A stretch of 9,995 nucleotides of DNA. It comes from Clostridiaceae bacterium (GTDB taxonomy: Bacteria; Bacillota_A; Clostridia; Clostridiales; Clostridiaceae). Position 1 is the stretch's first letter. The number at the start of each line of letters is the position of its first letter. Position numbers and translations under genes: made by a program. The stretch lies in the NCBI GenBank assembly GCA_029256485.1, contig JAQSXU010000177.1, positions 1 to 9,995 of the forward strand, written 5' to 3'. This document shows, in pieces, positions 1 through 7,312 of this stretch. The notes beneath the pieces were generated by a model that saw nothing but the letters and a program-made list of their open reading frames with translations, was not told the origin of the DNA and did not search any database.

Positions 1-684
1 AGAGAAATAATAAATTTAAGAAAAGAACTTTTGAGATTTGACATTAATCCTAGAGAATTATTATTTGAAAGATTAAATAACAAAGTATTTAAAACAACTA
101 GTTTGTATAAGTGCTACAAGAAGGTAGAAAAAACAAAAGATGAGTTAGATAAATTTATTTCAAAAATGAAGCAAGAGTTAATATATAAGACAAAAAATAT
201 ATTTGATAAGGGTTATAAAGGCGAATTGGGTAATGCACTTGAAAATTGGTATAATGAACTGCCAAGTCAAAATAAAATTCATCTTTATGATAGTACTTCA
301 AATAGCTTATTGAATTTTATATCTACCTTATCTACAAATAACGAAGATATAATAATAGAAAAATTATCTAAATTGGTTACAGGATTAAATATTGAAGACT
401 GGAACGATAGATTAGTTGATACTTTTTTGGAAGACATTACCAATATAAAAAGTGAAATTTCTAATGAAATTAGTGAAACAGCAGGTGAAAAAAATAATTT
501 TTATGAAATAAGTTTAGTATTAGATGGAAACAAGAAAACGAAATTTTTTGATTCATGTGAAATATCTTCAATTGGTACTACTTTGTATAATAATATTGAG
601 AATGCATTTGATGAATATGGCGGGGCTATTGATGATAATGAAAAAAGAAGTATATTAATGAAATTTTTACAGAAATACATGTAG
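1..684 (+). CDS. 3' end of a large unidentified protein (5' truncated by window)
   Basis: The frame is open from the first base, so this is the last 227 residues of a longer protein. A TTG at 31 could serve as a start, but nothing like a ribosome binding site precedes it and the reading continues upstream, so I treat it as internal. I see no catalytic motif. The visible part is lysine- and glutamate-rich and mostly helical in character. It ends in a short strand pair (around ISLVLDGNKKTKFF) followed by a helix containing DEYGGAIDDNEKRSILMKFL. Tails of this style occur at the ends of very large ATPases in BREX- or Dnd-type defence loci, but that is a recollection and not a firm identification. 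The gene ends 34 bases before the cysteine desulfurase on the same strand, so it is probably part of the same operon. There is no membrane segment. Confidence 0.7.
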   Translation, partial: REIINLRKELLRFDINPRELLFERLNNKVFKTTSLYKCYKKVEKTKDELDKFISKMKQELIYKTKNIFDKGYKGELGNALENWYNELPSQNKIHLYDSTSNSLLNFISTLSTNNEDIIIEKLSKLVTGLNIEDWNDRLVDTFLEDITNIKSEISNEISETAGEKNNFYEISLVLDGNKKTKFFDSCEISSIGTTLYNNIENAFDEYGGAIDDNEKRSILMKFLQKYM

Positions 685-701
685 GGTTTATACCCTACAT
701 G
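678..701 (+). promoter_or_regulatory. Perfect 10-bp hairpin spanning the stop codon of the first gene
   Basis: CATGTAGGGT (678-687) and ACCCTACATG (692-701) are exact inverted complements around a TTAT loop. The TAG stop of the upstream gene (682-684) lies in the left arm. No T-run follows, so it is not a standard intrinsic terminator. The ribosome binding site of the next gene begins a few bases later (AAGAGGTG, 707-714). It could stabilise or trim the message between cistrons, or be a protein-binding palindrome. The function is inferred only from position. Confidence 0.6.
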
Positions 702-718
702 ATTATAAGAGGTGTACT

Positions 719-1873
719 ATGGATAAAACAATATATTTTGATAATGCAGCAACAACATTTCCAAAACCAAATATGGTTTATGAAAAGATGGATAGCATTT
801 ATAGAAATTATGGTGTAAATGCAGGTAGAAGTTCGTACAAAATGGCAAGAGAGGCTAACAATTTAATAATTGATACAAGAAATAAATTATCTAAACTAGT
901 AAACTTTAATCATTCAGAAAAAATAATTTTTACTCCTTCTGCTACTATTGCATTAAACCAAATTATTGGTGGATTAAATTGGAATGAGCATAATACTGTG
1001 TATTTAACACCTTTTGAGCATAATGCTATTATGCGGCCATTAAATTATATAAAAGAAAAATATAATATTAGAATAGAAGTCATACCTTTTGATCCAGTAA
1101 CATTTGAACTAGACATTGATACATTAAAAGTGATGTTCTCAAGGAATTATCCTGACTATATTTTTATGTCTCATGTAAGTAATGTTACTGGTCTTATTTT
1201 ACCTATTGAAGAGATAATTGAAGCTTCATTGCAATATAATTCAATTGTGATTTTAGATTGTGTTCAATCAATGGGATTACTCCCTATAGATATTAATAGA
1301 ATAAAGGCAGATTATTTTGTATTTGCAGGACATAAAACACTATATGGTCCTTTTGGAATTGCTGGGTTTATTGATAATAGTAAAATAAAATTAAAAGAGT
1401 TTATTATAGGTGGGACTGGTTCAGATTCTTTAAATCTACATATGCCAGAGCAATATCCTACGAAATACGAACCAGCTAGTCCCAATATATTAGCAATTGC
1501 AGGTTTAAATGCATCATTAGATTGGATAGATGAAATTGGAATTGAGAATATATTGAATAGTGAAAAAATTTTAATAAGAAAGCTTGTTAATGAAATGAAA
1601 GATATTTATGGAATAGAACTTTATTTACCGAAAGATGAAGAAAAATATGTTGGTATAATTTCTCTAAATATGCAAGATTATAACCCTAATGAATTAGGAC
1701 AAGTATTAGATGAAGATTTTAATATAGCTGTTAGAACAGGGTTTCATTGCGCCCCTTTAATCCATAATTTTATAAATACAGAGAATAAAGGCGGGACTGT
1801 GAGGATTAGTTTGGGGTATTTTAATTCTGAAAATGATATTGATAATTTAATTAGAAGTTTAAGAGAGCTTTAA
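719..1873 (+). CDS. Cysteine desulfurase (class V aminotransferase family)
   Basis: A 384-residue PLP enzyme predicted to convert cysteine to alanine and carry the sulfur as a persulfide. The N-terminal signature YFDNAATTFPKP (about residues 6-17) is typical of this family. The PLP Schiff-base lysine is K206 in AGHKTLYGP, and the persulfide cysteine is C344 in VRTGFHCAPLIH, with the RxGxHCA arrangement of the SufS/CsdA group. IGGTGSDSLNLHMPE and YEPASPNILAIAGLNA match the family of stand-alone cysteine desulfurases common in Clostridia (TIGR01977 type). The length is normal and all key residues are present. The start ATG at 719 follows AAGAGGTG at close spacing. In this context it is the likely sulfur donor of a DNA phosphorothioation-like system, the role of DndA/IscS or SspA. 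That role is inference, because a housekeeping sulfur role cannot be excluded by sequence. Only one of about 13 arginine codons is CGN. Confidence 0.9.
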   Translation: MDKTIYFDNAATTFPKPNMVYEKMDSIYRNYGVNAGRSSYKMAREANNLIIDTRNKLSKLVNFNHSEKIIFTPSATIALNQIIGGLNWNEHNTVYLTPFEHNAIMRPLNYIKEKYNIRIEVIPFDPVTFELDIDTLKVMFSRNYPDYIFMSHVSNVTGLILPIEEIIEASLQYNSIVILDCVQSMGLLPIDINRIKADYFVFAGHKTLYGPFGIAGFIDNSKIKLKEFIIGGTGSDSLNLHMPEQYPTKYEPASPNILAIAGLNASLDWIDEIGIENILNSEKILIRKLVNEMKDIYGIELYLPKDEEKYVGIISLNMQDYNPNELGQVLDEDFNIAVRTGFHCAPLIHNFINTENKGGTVRISLGYFNSENDIDNLIRSLREL

Positions 1874-1940
1874 TTTTGTAAATAGTCTTACATAAATTCA
1901 TATGAATAAATGTTATAAAATCATGGAAAGAAGTGGTTAT

Positions 1941-4106
1941 ATGCTATTTAATGAACTGGAAATAGGAATAAAATATCGTTCTAATATTAATAATATCCCT
2001 CGCGATTTTTTGATACCAGTTCTTGGAAATTCGAAATTTTATAAACGTGCTGTAGGATTTTTTTCTACTTCTGCACTTATAGATTTGTCTTTAGGAATTT
2101 TCAAAATGGCACAGATAGGTGGGAAAATACAGATAATTTGTTCACCTAGGTTGAGTTCTGAAGATTTAGATGCAATAAATTTAGGATATAAAACTAAAGA
2201 AAGAGTATTTACTGAAGCATTAGACATTTCTTTGACAAATCCAATAAATATATTTGAAGAAGAACGGTTAAATCTCATGGCAACTTTAATTGCTAAAGAT
2301 ATGCTTGAAATTAAACTGGCTTTTATGGAAACGGAAACGGGTATTAATGTATATCACGAAAAAATAGCAGTTATTTTTGATGAACAGGGAAATAGAATTA
2401 GTTATACAGGTTCAATGAACGAAACAGACAATGGATTCGTTGAAAACTTCGAATCAATATATGTATTTTGTGACTGGAAAAGTAATGATCAGAGACAATA
2501 TATTGATGAAGTCGAAAATGATTTTGATTCATTATGGAGCAATAATACTGAAAAAATTAGAGTGATTGATTTTCCACAAATTATTATAGAAAAGTTGAAA
2601 ACATATCAAAAAAGTTCAGTAAATTATAAAACAGATTATGAACAATTTAGCGAGGGTATTAGAAGTTACATAAAAAAAGGAATACTCAATATTCCCAAGA
2701 ATGTTGAATTAAAAGATTATCAAAAAGAAGCAATTAACAAGTGGGCAGAACAGTCGTATCGTGGAATATATGATATGGCTACCGGAACGGGTAAAACTTT
2801 TACTGCATTAGGCAGCATAGTGGATATAGCCAATCAGTTAGATAATAAGTTGGCAGTGTTTATTGTATGTCCATATATTCATCTTGTAAATCAATGGGCA
2901 GAAGACGTTGAAGCATGGGGAATGTTACCGATAATTGCCTATAGTGGAGCAATGTATGGAAAATGGTATGATAATTTAGTTAAGGCAAAAAAAAGATTTA
3001 AAACATTAAAACGTTCTTTCATTTGTATCGTTTCTAATGCAACATTTACAGGTAATAAGGTACAGGAAATTGTTAATTCATTTAATGAAGCAGATAATGT
3101 TTTATTTGTGGTTGATGAAGCTCATTATTTTGGTGCAGAAAAACTTTCGACATTTTTACCACAAAATATAAAATACAGATTAGCCCTTTCTGCTACTTTA
3201 GAAAGGTATGGTGATGAAATTGGAACTCACAAATTGTTTGATTATTTTGGTGAAAAATGTATCGAATATCCATTGGAACGAGCTATTAAAGAAGGTGCAT
3301 TAGTACCATATTATTATCATCCAATACTTGTAAATTTAACAGATGATGAATTGGATGAATATAAAAAACTATCTAAAGAATTAACTAAGTACTTGGTGAA
3401 AAAAGGAAAGAAAGTAACAGTATCAGAGTCAGGAAAATATATAGCTTTTAAACGTTCAAGATTAGTGGCAGGAGCTAGCAATAAACTGTTTGAATTGAAA
3501 AAAGAATTAGTTAGCCATATTAATGAAACGCATATTCTTGTTTATTGCGGTGCGACAAGTAATAGACATGGTACAAATGATGAAGAAACGGAGAGACAGA
3601 TATTGCAAGTTCAAAAAATGATAGGAATCGATTTAGGGATGGTAACCCATAAATTTACTGCTGAAGAAAATGCACAACAAAAAGAAGATATAAAAAAGGC
3701 ATTTGCATCTGGAGCTTATCAAGTATTGACAGCAATAAAATGTTTAGATGAAGGTGTTAATATACCAGCAATAAAAACTGCTTATATTTTAGCTAGTTCA
3801 CAAAATCCAAAGGAGTTTATTCAAAGAAGAGGTCGTGTATTACGAAAGTCTCCAGAAACGGGAAAAAAATTTGCTATTATTTATGATTTTGTAACGTTAT
3901 CGAGACCATTAGAAAATGTTATTCCAGAAGATTATAAGTCAGATAAATCCTTGGTTTCTGGGGAAATTACACGGATGATTGAGTTTGCACAGTATTCATT
4001 AAATGAGGGTGAAGCAGATTCATTAATTGAAGAAATCAAGGAAGCATATGGAATCGATTTATTTAATGGTGATGATTGGAAACAGGAGGAAGAAATTTAT
4101 GAGTAA
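1941..4106 (+). CDS. PLD-like nuclease domain fused to DEAH-box helicase (phosphorothioation-type restriction helicase)
   Basis: A superfamily 2 helicase with an N-terminal phospholipase D-like domain. From the ATG at 1941 (721 residues), the PLD part covers about 25-200, with RAVGFFSTSALIDLS and a single HxK-type site, YHEKIAVIFD (H139) followed by TGSMNET. One such site per chain suggests a dimeric nuclease or a DNA-binding relic. The helicase follows: LKDYQKEAI, Walker A MATGTGKTFT (about 279-288), DEAH (392-395), SAT (417-419), CLDEGVNIP and QRRGRVLR (from 628). Family TIGR04095, a restriction protein tied to dnd loci, has this architecture as I recall it. The frame also offers ATGs at 1902 and 1923, but neither has a ribosome site. 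1941 has a weak purine-rich site (GAAGTGG), and MLFNELEIG looks like a natural N-terminus. The stop overlaps the next gene by 8 bases. Eleven arginines are CGN-coded, unlike the preceding gene. Confidence 0.85.
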   Translation: MLFNELEIGIKYRSNINNIPRDFLIPVLGNSKFYKRAVGFFSTSALIDLSLGIFKMAQIGGKIQIICSPRLSSEDLDAINLGYKTKERVFTEALDISLTNPINIFEEERLNLMATLIAKDMLEIKLAFMETETGINVYHEKIAVIFDEQGNRISYTGSMNETDNGFVENFESIYVFCDWKSNDQRQYIDEVENDFDSLWSNNTEKIRVIDFPQIIIEKLKTYQKSSVNYKTDYEQFSEGIRSYIKKGILNIPKNVELKDYQKEAINKWAEQSYRGIYDMATGTGKTFTALGSIVDIANQLDNKLAVFIVCPYIHLVNQWAEDVEAWGMLPIIAYSGAMYGKWYDNLVKAKKRFKTLKRSFICIVSNATFTGNKVQEIVNSFNEADNVLFVVDEAHYFGAEKLSTFLPQNIKYRLALSATLERYGDEIGTHKLFDYFGEKCIEYPLERAIKEGALVPYYYHPILVNLTDDELDEYKKLSKELTKYLVKKGKKVTVSESGKYIAFKRSRLVAGASNKLFELKKELVSHINETHILVYCGATSNRHGTNDEETERQILQVQKMIGIDLGMVTHKFTAEENAQQKEDIKKAFASGAYQVLTAIKCLDEGVNIPAIKTAYILASSQNPKEFIQRRGRVLRKSPETGKKFAIIYDFVTLSRPLENVIPEDYKSDKSLVSGEITRMIEFAQYSLNEGEADSLIEEIKEAYGIDLFNGDDWKQEEEIYE
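4084..4090 (+). promoter_or_regulatory. Strong ribosome binding site of the 52-residue gene
   Basis: AGGAGGA lies 8 bases before the ATG at 4099 and inside the last codons of the helicase gene. It decides the start of the small gene, whose frame is open further upstream, and supports real translation, probably coupled to helicase termination. Confidence 0.75.
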
Positions 4107-4257
4107 TGAGAAAATTGATCAAAATAAATTAACGTGTATGAAGTTAGCTATTATATGTGAAGAAAGAAAAAATTTAAGAAATAATAAAAAAGATGATAAG
4201 GCAATGGTAGCTGATATTATTGATATTATTAATTTTTACGTTAAGAAAAAATATTAG
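4099..4257 (+). CDS. Small hypothetical protein, 52 residues
   Basis: A short gene starting MSNEKIDQNK and ending DIINFYVKKKY. I do not recognise it. It is charged and lysine-rich and probably mostly helical, with two cysteines (LTCMKLAIICEE) and a hydrophobic-acidic stretch (MVADIIDIINFYV). It has no signal peptide or clear membrane segment. The case for a real gene is the strong AGGAGGA site, the ATGAGTAA overlap with the helicase stop, and the fit into the operon: the next gene starts 21 bases after its stop. The same style of overlap recurs at 6281-6288. It could be an accessory subunit or inhibitor of the flanking helicase or ATPase, but that rests on position alone. Both arginines use AGA. 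Confidence 0.65.
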   Translation: MSNEKIDQNKLTCMKLAIICEERKNLRNNKKDDKAMVADIIDIINFYVKKKY

Positions 4258-4278
4258 AATGCAGTTAGGGGTGAATTT

Positions 4279-6288
4279 ATGAAATTTAAAAGTATTACAA
4301 TGAATAACTTTATGAGATATAAGAGCACTAATAGAATAGAGTTTGAATGTGATAATGAGAGTAATGTGACAGTGATATTGGGTGATAATACGTTTGGAAA
4401 AACTACAATTGCTCAGGCTTTTAGATGGGTTTTGTATAGGGATATGATAGATACCCAATACGGAAAGAAATTTGATTTACTGAATTATGATGTTTTGAAT
4501 GAGATGGGGCCCAATGATCACGAAGATGTATCAGTTACATTGGAGATTGTTAGTCATAATAACCTTTATACATTAAAAAGAGTTGCAACTTACATTAGTC
4601 GTGTAAATGAAGCTTCTAATGTTGGAAATAAAGTAGAACTTCAAATCAAAGATATAGATGAAGAATCTACTGGTGAAAGTAAGATAATAATTGATGAAGA
4701 TGAGGTAAATAGACAAATCAATGAATTACTGCCAAGAGATTTATCTCAGTATTTTTTGTTTGATGGTGAAAAATGGAATAATACTGCAACAATGAAAGGT
4801 AGTATAAAAGAATCTATACATAAATTAGTGGGACTAAGTGGTATAAAAAAAGCAATGTACCATTTATATGATATGAGAAATAGTGTTAGTAGTAAGGTAA
4901 GACCAAGAGGAAATACTACTGTTTATGATAATCTTGTTAATGAACAGCAAGGAAATTTAGCTGAGATTGAAAGATTAAATAAAGTTATTGAAGATGCAGA
5001 AGCTAACTATGAGTCAGAAAAGGTCATTGCTGCTAGTAAATTAGATTCAATAATGAAAAGTGGCGATGCTGAATCAAAGCAAAAACGCCTTTATCAGATG
5101 AAACGTTCAGAAGAAATGAAAAAAAATGCATTACCTAAATCATATACTAATTTTATTAATGAATTTAGTGATGAAGGAGTTGAGTTTCTTGCACAACCAA
5201 TGATAAGTGAAGCATTGAAAGTTCTTTCTGTAGCAAACAAATCAGTTAAAAACCGCGGCGTAAAATATATGAGACAAGCTTCTGTAGATATTTTAATTGA
5301 AAGAGGCGAGTGTATTTGTGGAACTAAGTTTAAGGATCATCCAAATGCATTGCAGCATATTTTAATGGAACGTGAATTTTTATATCCTGCAACTATTGGA
5401 CAAGTATTAGATGACTTTAAAGGCGATGCAAAAGCATGGAAAATAATTCATGATAAATTCTGTGAGAGAATTGAAAATTATGCTCAGTCTTATGAAGAAG
5501 CAATAGTAGATATTGAAGAATTGCAAAATCAGATTGATATATTAGATCAAGATACAGATAAGGATTTAGACATTCAAAAAATGAAGAGAGAGTATAGCGA
5601 TACTCAGAAAAAGGTTGAAGAATACTCAAATGAAATAACTTCAGCCAAGGATAAGAGAAAGAGATTTATTGATCGTAATACTCAGATTGATAATTTACTA
5701 GCTGAACAGGTGGAAAAAACCAAAGAAAATGAAATGGCGCAATTACGTTATGACTACGCAATGGCCTTATACTCTGATATGAAAGAAAGTTTTAAAAGAA
5801 AAGAACGAGAATTATTGATTGAAATCAACCGTTTAATGAAGAAAAACTTTGAGCAGATGTTTAATTCAAAAGATAAGTATGCAATAATTGATGAAAATTA
5901 TAATTTGAAGTTGTTTTATCGTGAAACATATAAAGATAATGTTACTTATTCAAGAGAAGAAGAACACTTGTCAGAAGGTGAAAGAATAGCTTTAAATTTT
6001 GCATTCATTGTAAGTATCTTAGAGTATTCAATAAATAATACAGAGGATAAAGAATTACAGACAGAACCAATGCCGTTAGTATTAGATGGCCCATTTTCAA
6101 AATTAGGGGATGAAAATATTGGCTTAATTTCTAGTGTTTTACCTTGTACTGCTGACCAAGTTATTATTTTTATGTTAAAGAAGGATTGGGAATATACAAG
6201 ATTGGATAAATATGTAAAAAATAAACTGTACATTAGCAAAAATCCAGGTGAAAAATTTTCTAATATTGGAGGTGATTTTAATGGCTAA
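4279..6288 (+). CDS. DndD-like / SMC-type ATPase with coiled coils
   Basis: A 669-residue AAA/ABC-type ATPase built like Rad50, RecF and DndD. The N-terminus MKFKSITMNNFMRYKS is the usual opening strand of this group. Walker A is GDNTFGKTT (35-43), which has T-F where most relatives have G-S or similar. Coiled coils run at about 215-285 and 405-525, with a hinge region carrying CICG (C345, C347), a possible metal or hook site. The C-terminal head holds the signature LSEGERIALNFAF (from 564) and a Walker B-like PLVLDGPFSKLGDENI (D603). The residue after this Asp is Gly, not Glu, comparable to the DTP seen in DndD proteins. DndD is the ATPase of the phosphorothioation complex and is thought to supply energy or nick DNA. 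Start ATG 4279 follows TTAGGGGTG. The gene overlaps the next one by 8 bases, and ten arginines are CGN-coded. It could also be a RecF/RecN-like defence ATPase outside the Dnd family. Confidence 0.8.
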   Translation: MKFKSITMNNFMRYKSTNRIEFECDNESNVTVILGDNTFGKTTIAQAFRWVLYRDMIDTQYGKKFDLLNYDVLNEMGPNDHEDVSVTLEIVSHNNLYTLKRVATYISRVNEASNVGNKVELQIKDIDEESTGESKIIIDEDEVNRQINELLPRDLSQYFLFDGEKWNNTATMKGSIKESIHKLVGLSGIKKAMYHLYDMRNSVSSKVRPRGNTTVYDNLVNEQQGNLAEIERLNKVIEDAEANYESEKVIAASKLDSIMKSGDAESKQKRLYQMKRSEEMKKNALPKSYTNFINEFSDEGVEFLAQPMISEALKVLSVANKSVKNRGVKYMRQASVDILIERGECICGTKFKDHPNALQHILMEREFLYPATIGQVLDDFKGDAKAWKIIHDKFCERIENYAQSYEEAIVDIEELQNQIDILDQDTDKDLDIQKMKREYSDTQKKVEEYSNEITSAKDKRKRFIDRNTQIDNLLAEQVEKTKENEMAQLRYDYAMALYSDMKESFKRKERELLIEINRLMKKNFEQMFNSKDKYAIIDENYNLKLFYRETYKDNVTYSREEEHLSEGERIALNFAFIVSILEYSINNTEDKELQTEPMPLVLDGPFSKLGDENIGLISSVLPCTADQVIIFMLKKDWEYTRLDKYVKNKLYISKNPGEKFSNIGGDFNG

Positions 6289-6781
6289 GGAATATCAATA
6301 TTTTAATGATAAGGTTGAGTTTACAGGCAAACATGCTGATATGATAGATAAATTATGGGTTGCAAATCAGATACAAGCCTCATATTTTAAAAGATTGATT
6401 GACTTATATTTGATTGCTGCAATAATTGGATTTAGAATGGACCAAACTGAGGAAATTGATACTTCTACACATAATTCACACACTATATTTAAAGAGCAGA
6501 TGATAGGTGCTATTAATGATAAATTTCAAGATGTTTTGAGAATTATGTTATTATTAGATGAAAGTGTTGACATAACACCAGAAGAACGAATGAATCGAGC
6601 ATTTCGTCCACCAAAAAATGATGAGGAATTTAATGCCAATGTAAAAATTTTTAATGATTATGCAAGAGGTGGTATTGCGTTTTTGTATAAAAACTTTGCA
6701 CTAAAAGATGCATCAAATGATGATAATTATACTGATCCAAGAATTGCCAATATAATGCAATTACTTGAAAAATTTAAATAA
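6281..6781 (+). CDS. Unnamed 166-residue protein, Dnd-associated type
   Basis: The start at 6281 is set by GGAGGTGA (6268-6275), a near-perfect ribosome site, and the ATGGCTAA overlap with the ATPase stop. A longer reading from 6248 would run back into the ATPase gene without a ribosome site. I do not recognise the family with certainty. The sequence contains FKRLIDLYLIAAIIGFRMDQ, a hydrophobic helix, then a helical region, RMNRAFRPP, and a C-terminal FNDYARGGIAFLYKNF. It looks soluble. DLYLIAAIIGFR resembles the core of small proteins found beside dnd genes (the dnd_assoc_4 type, from memory). It is not the classical small DndE, although it holds the position after dndD that dndE often occupies. 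Translational coupling to the ATPase suggests a partner in the same complex. A damaged paralogue follows directly. Three arginine codons are CGN. Confidence 0.75.
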   Translation: MAKEYQYFNDKVEFTGKHADMIDKLWVANQIQASYFKRLIDLYLIAAIIGFRMDQTEEIDTSTHNSHTIFKEQMIGAINDKFQDVLRIMLLLDESVDITPEERMNRAFRPPKNDEEFNANVKIFNDYARGGIAFLYKNFALKDASNDDNYTDPRIANIMQLLEKFK

Positions 6782-7303
6782 TAGCAACCTTTAAAGGAGT
6801 ATTAAAGTATATAGAAGAGAATAGTTAGGAGTGGGAATTTGAAAGAAATTTAGATGTATATTTAGTAACAGGAGTAGTTGGTGCCATGTATAATAAAAAA
6901 GGCAAAATGCAAAGTGATTCTGAAAAAAATAACGATAGAAAAACAACTATTAATGCATCTCAATTGTTAGGTGCAGGATCAACTAGAATAAAAATTCTTA
7001 ACAAGCTTGATTTTTATGATAGAAATCTATGATAAGGATTATGATGAAAATGAGTTGCTAAAGTTAGCTTTTTCCAATTTGATTAAAGTAGCAAATAATG
7101 AAAAGGTATCAGAGAATAGAAATAAGTACAAGTTGTTTAATGAGTATGTAATAGGTGGGGGCGATATTCTATATGATAAAATCATAGGAACATCAAATTA
7201 TTCAGACAATTATTTAAGAAATTATTATAAGTTCATTGAGAAAATAAATAAGCTTCAAATAAATAATCCAAGAGATAGAATTTTTGTAGAGGTAGAGATT
7301 TAG
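6778..7303 (+). pseudogene. Broken tandem paralogue of the preceding 166-residue gene
   Basis: Two reading frames together spell a relative of the gene just upstream. Frame one (6778-7032) reads ATFKGVLKYIEENS, a TAG stop at 6826-6828, then EWEFERNLDVYLVTGVVGAM and SQLLGAGSTRIKILNKL. Frame two continues to 7303 with IEIYDKDYDENELLKLAF and FNEYVIGGGDILYDKI. The parallels to the intact neighbour are RLIDLYLIAAIIG and FNDYARGGIAFLYKNF. The join lies near the T5 run at 7011-7015; removing one T would connect the frames as LNKLDFMIEIYDKDY. Frame one has no ATG, GTG or TTG before the TAG, so the start is lost as well. The last 98 residues could be read from a TTG at 7007, but there is no ribosome site. 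So there are three lesions: start, nonsense and frameshift. A sequencing error could explain the frameshift but hardly all three. Confidence 0.7.
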
Positions 7304-7312
7304 GAGGAGACT

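Noticed and set aside
1902..1940. Longer start for the helicase at ATG 1902 or 1923
   Set aside because: Neither has a ribosome site and the extra residues look unlike the family's N-terminus. 1941 is preferred, though not proven.
1874..1940. Internal promoter before the helicase (TTGTAA and TATAAA-like words)
   Set aside because: The boxes are not properly spaced, and such words are expected by chance in this AT-rich sequence.
5311..5319. True Rad50-type zinc hook in the ATPase
   Set aside because: The motif is CxCG, not CxxC, so a hook is only a possibility.
5417..6239. Minus-strand open frames inside the ATPase gene
   Set aside because: They are antisense shadows with no ribosome sites and no recognisable protein features. 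The same holds for the minus frames at 2039-2278, 4174-4458 and 8892-9101.
6281..6781. Calling the 166-residue protein DndE
   Set aside because: It is longer than classical DndE and I do not see the DndE core. Only its position after the DndD-like gene fits.
6989..7032. Programmed ribosomal frameshift joining the two halves of the paralogue
   Set aside because: A net +1 shift is needed, while the T-rich site resembles at best a -1 slippery sequence. An upstream TAG and a missing start also argue for decay.
7007..7303. A separate 98-residue gene starting with TTG
   Set aside because: There is no ribosome site, and its sequence continues the C-terminal half of the broken paralogue in a shifted frame.
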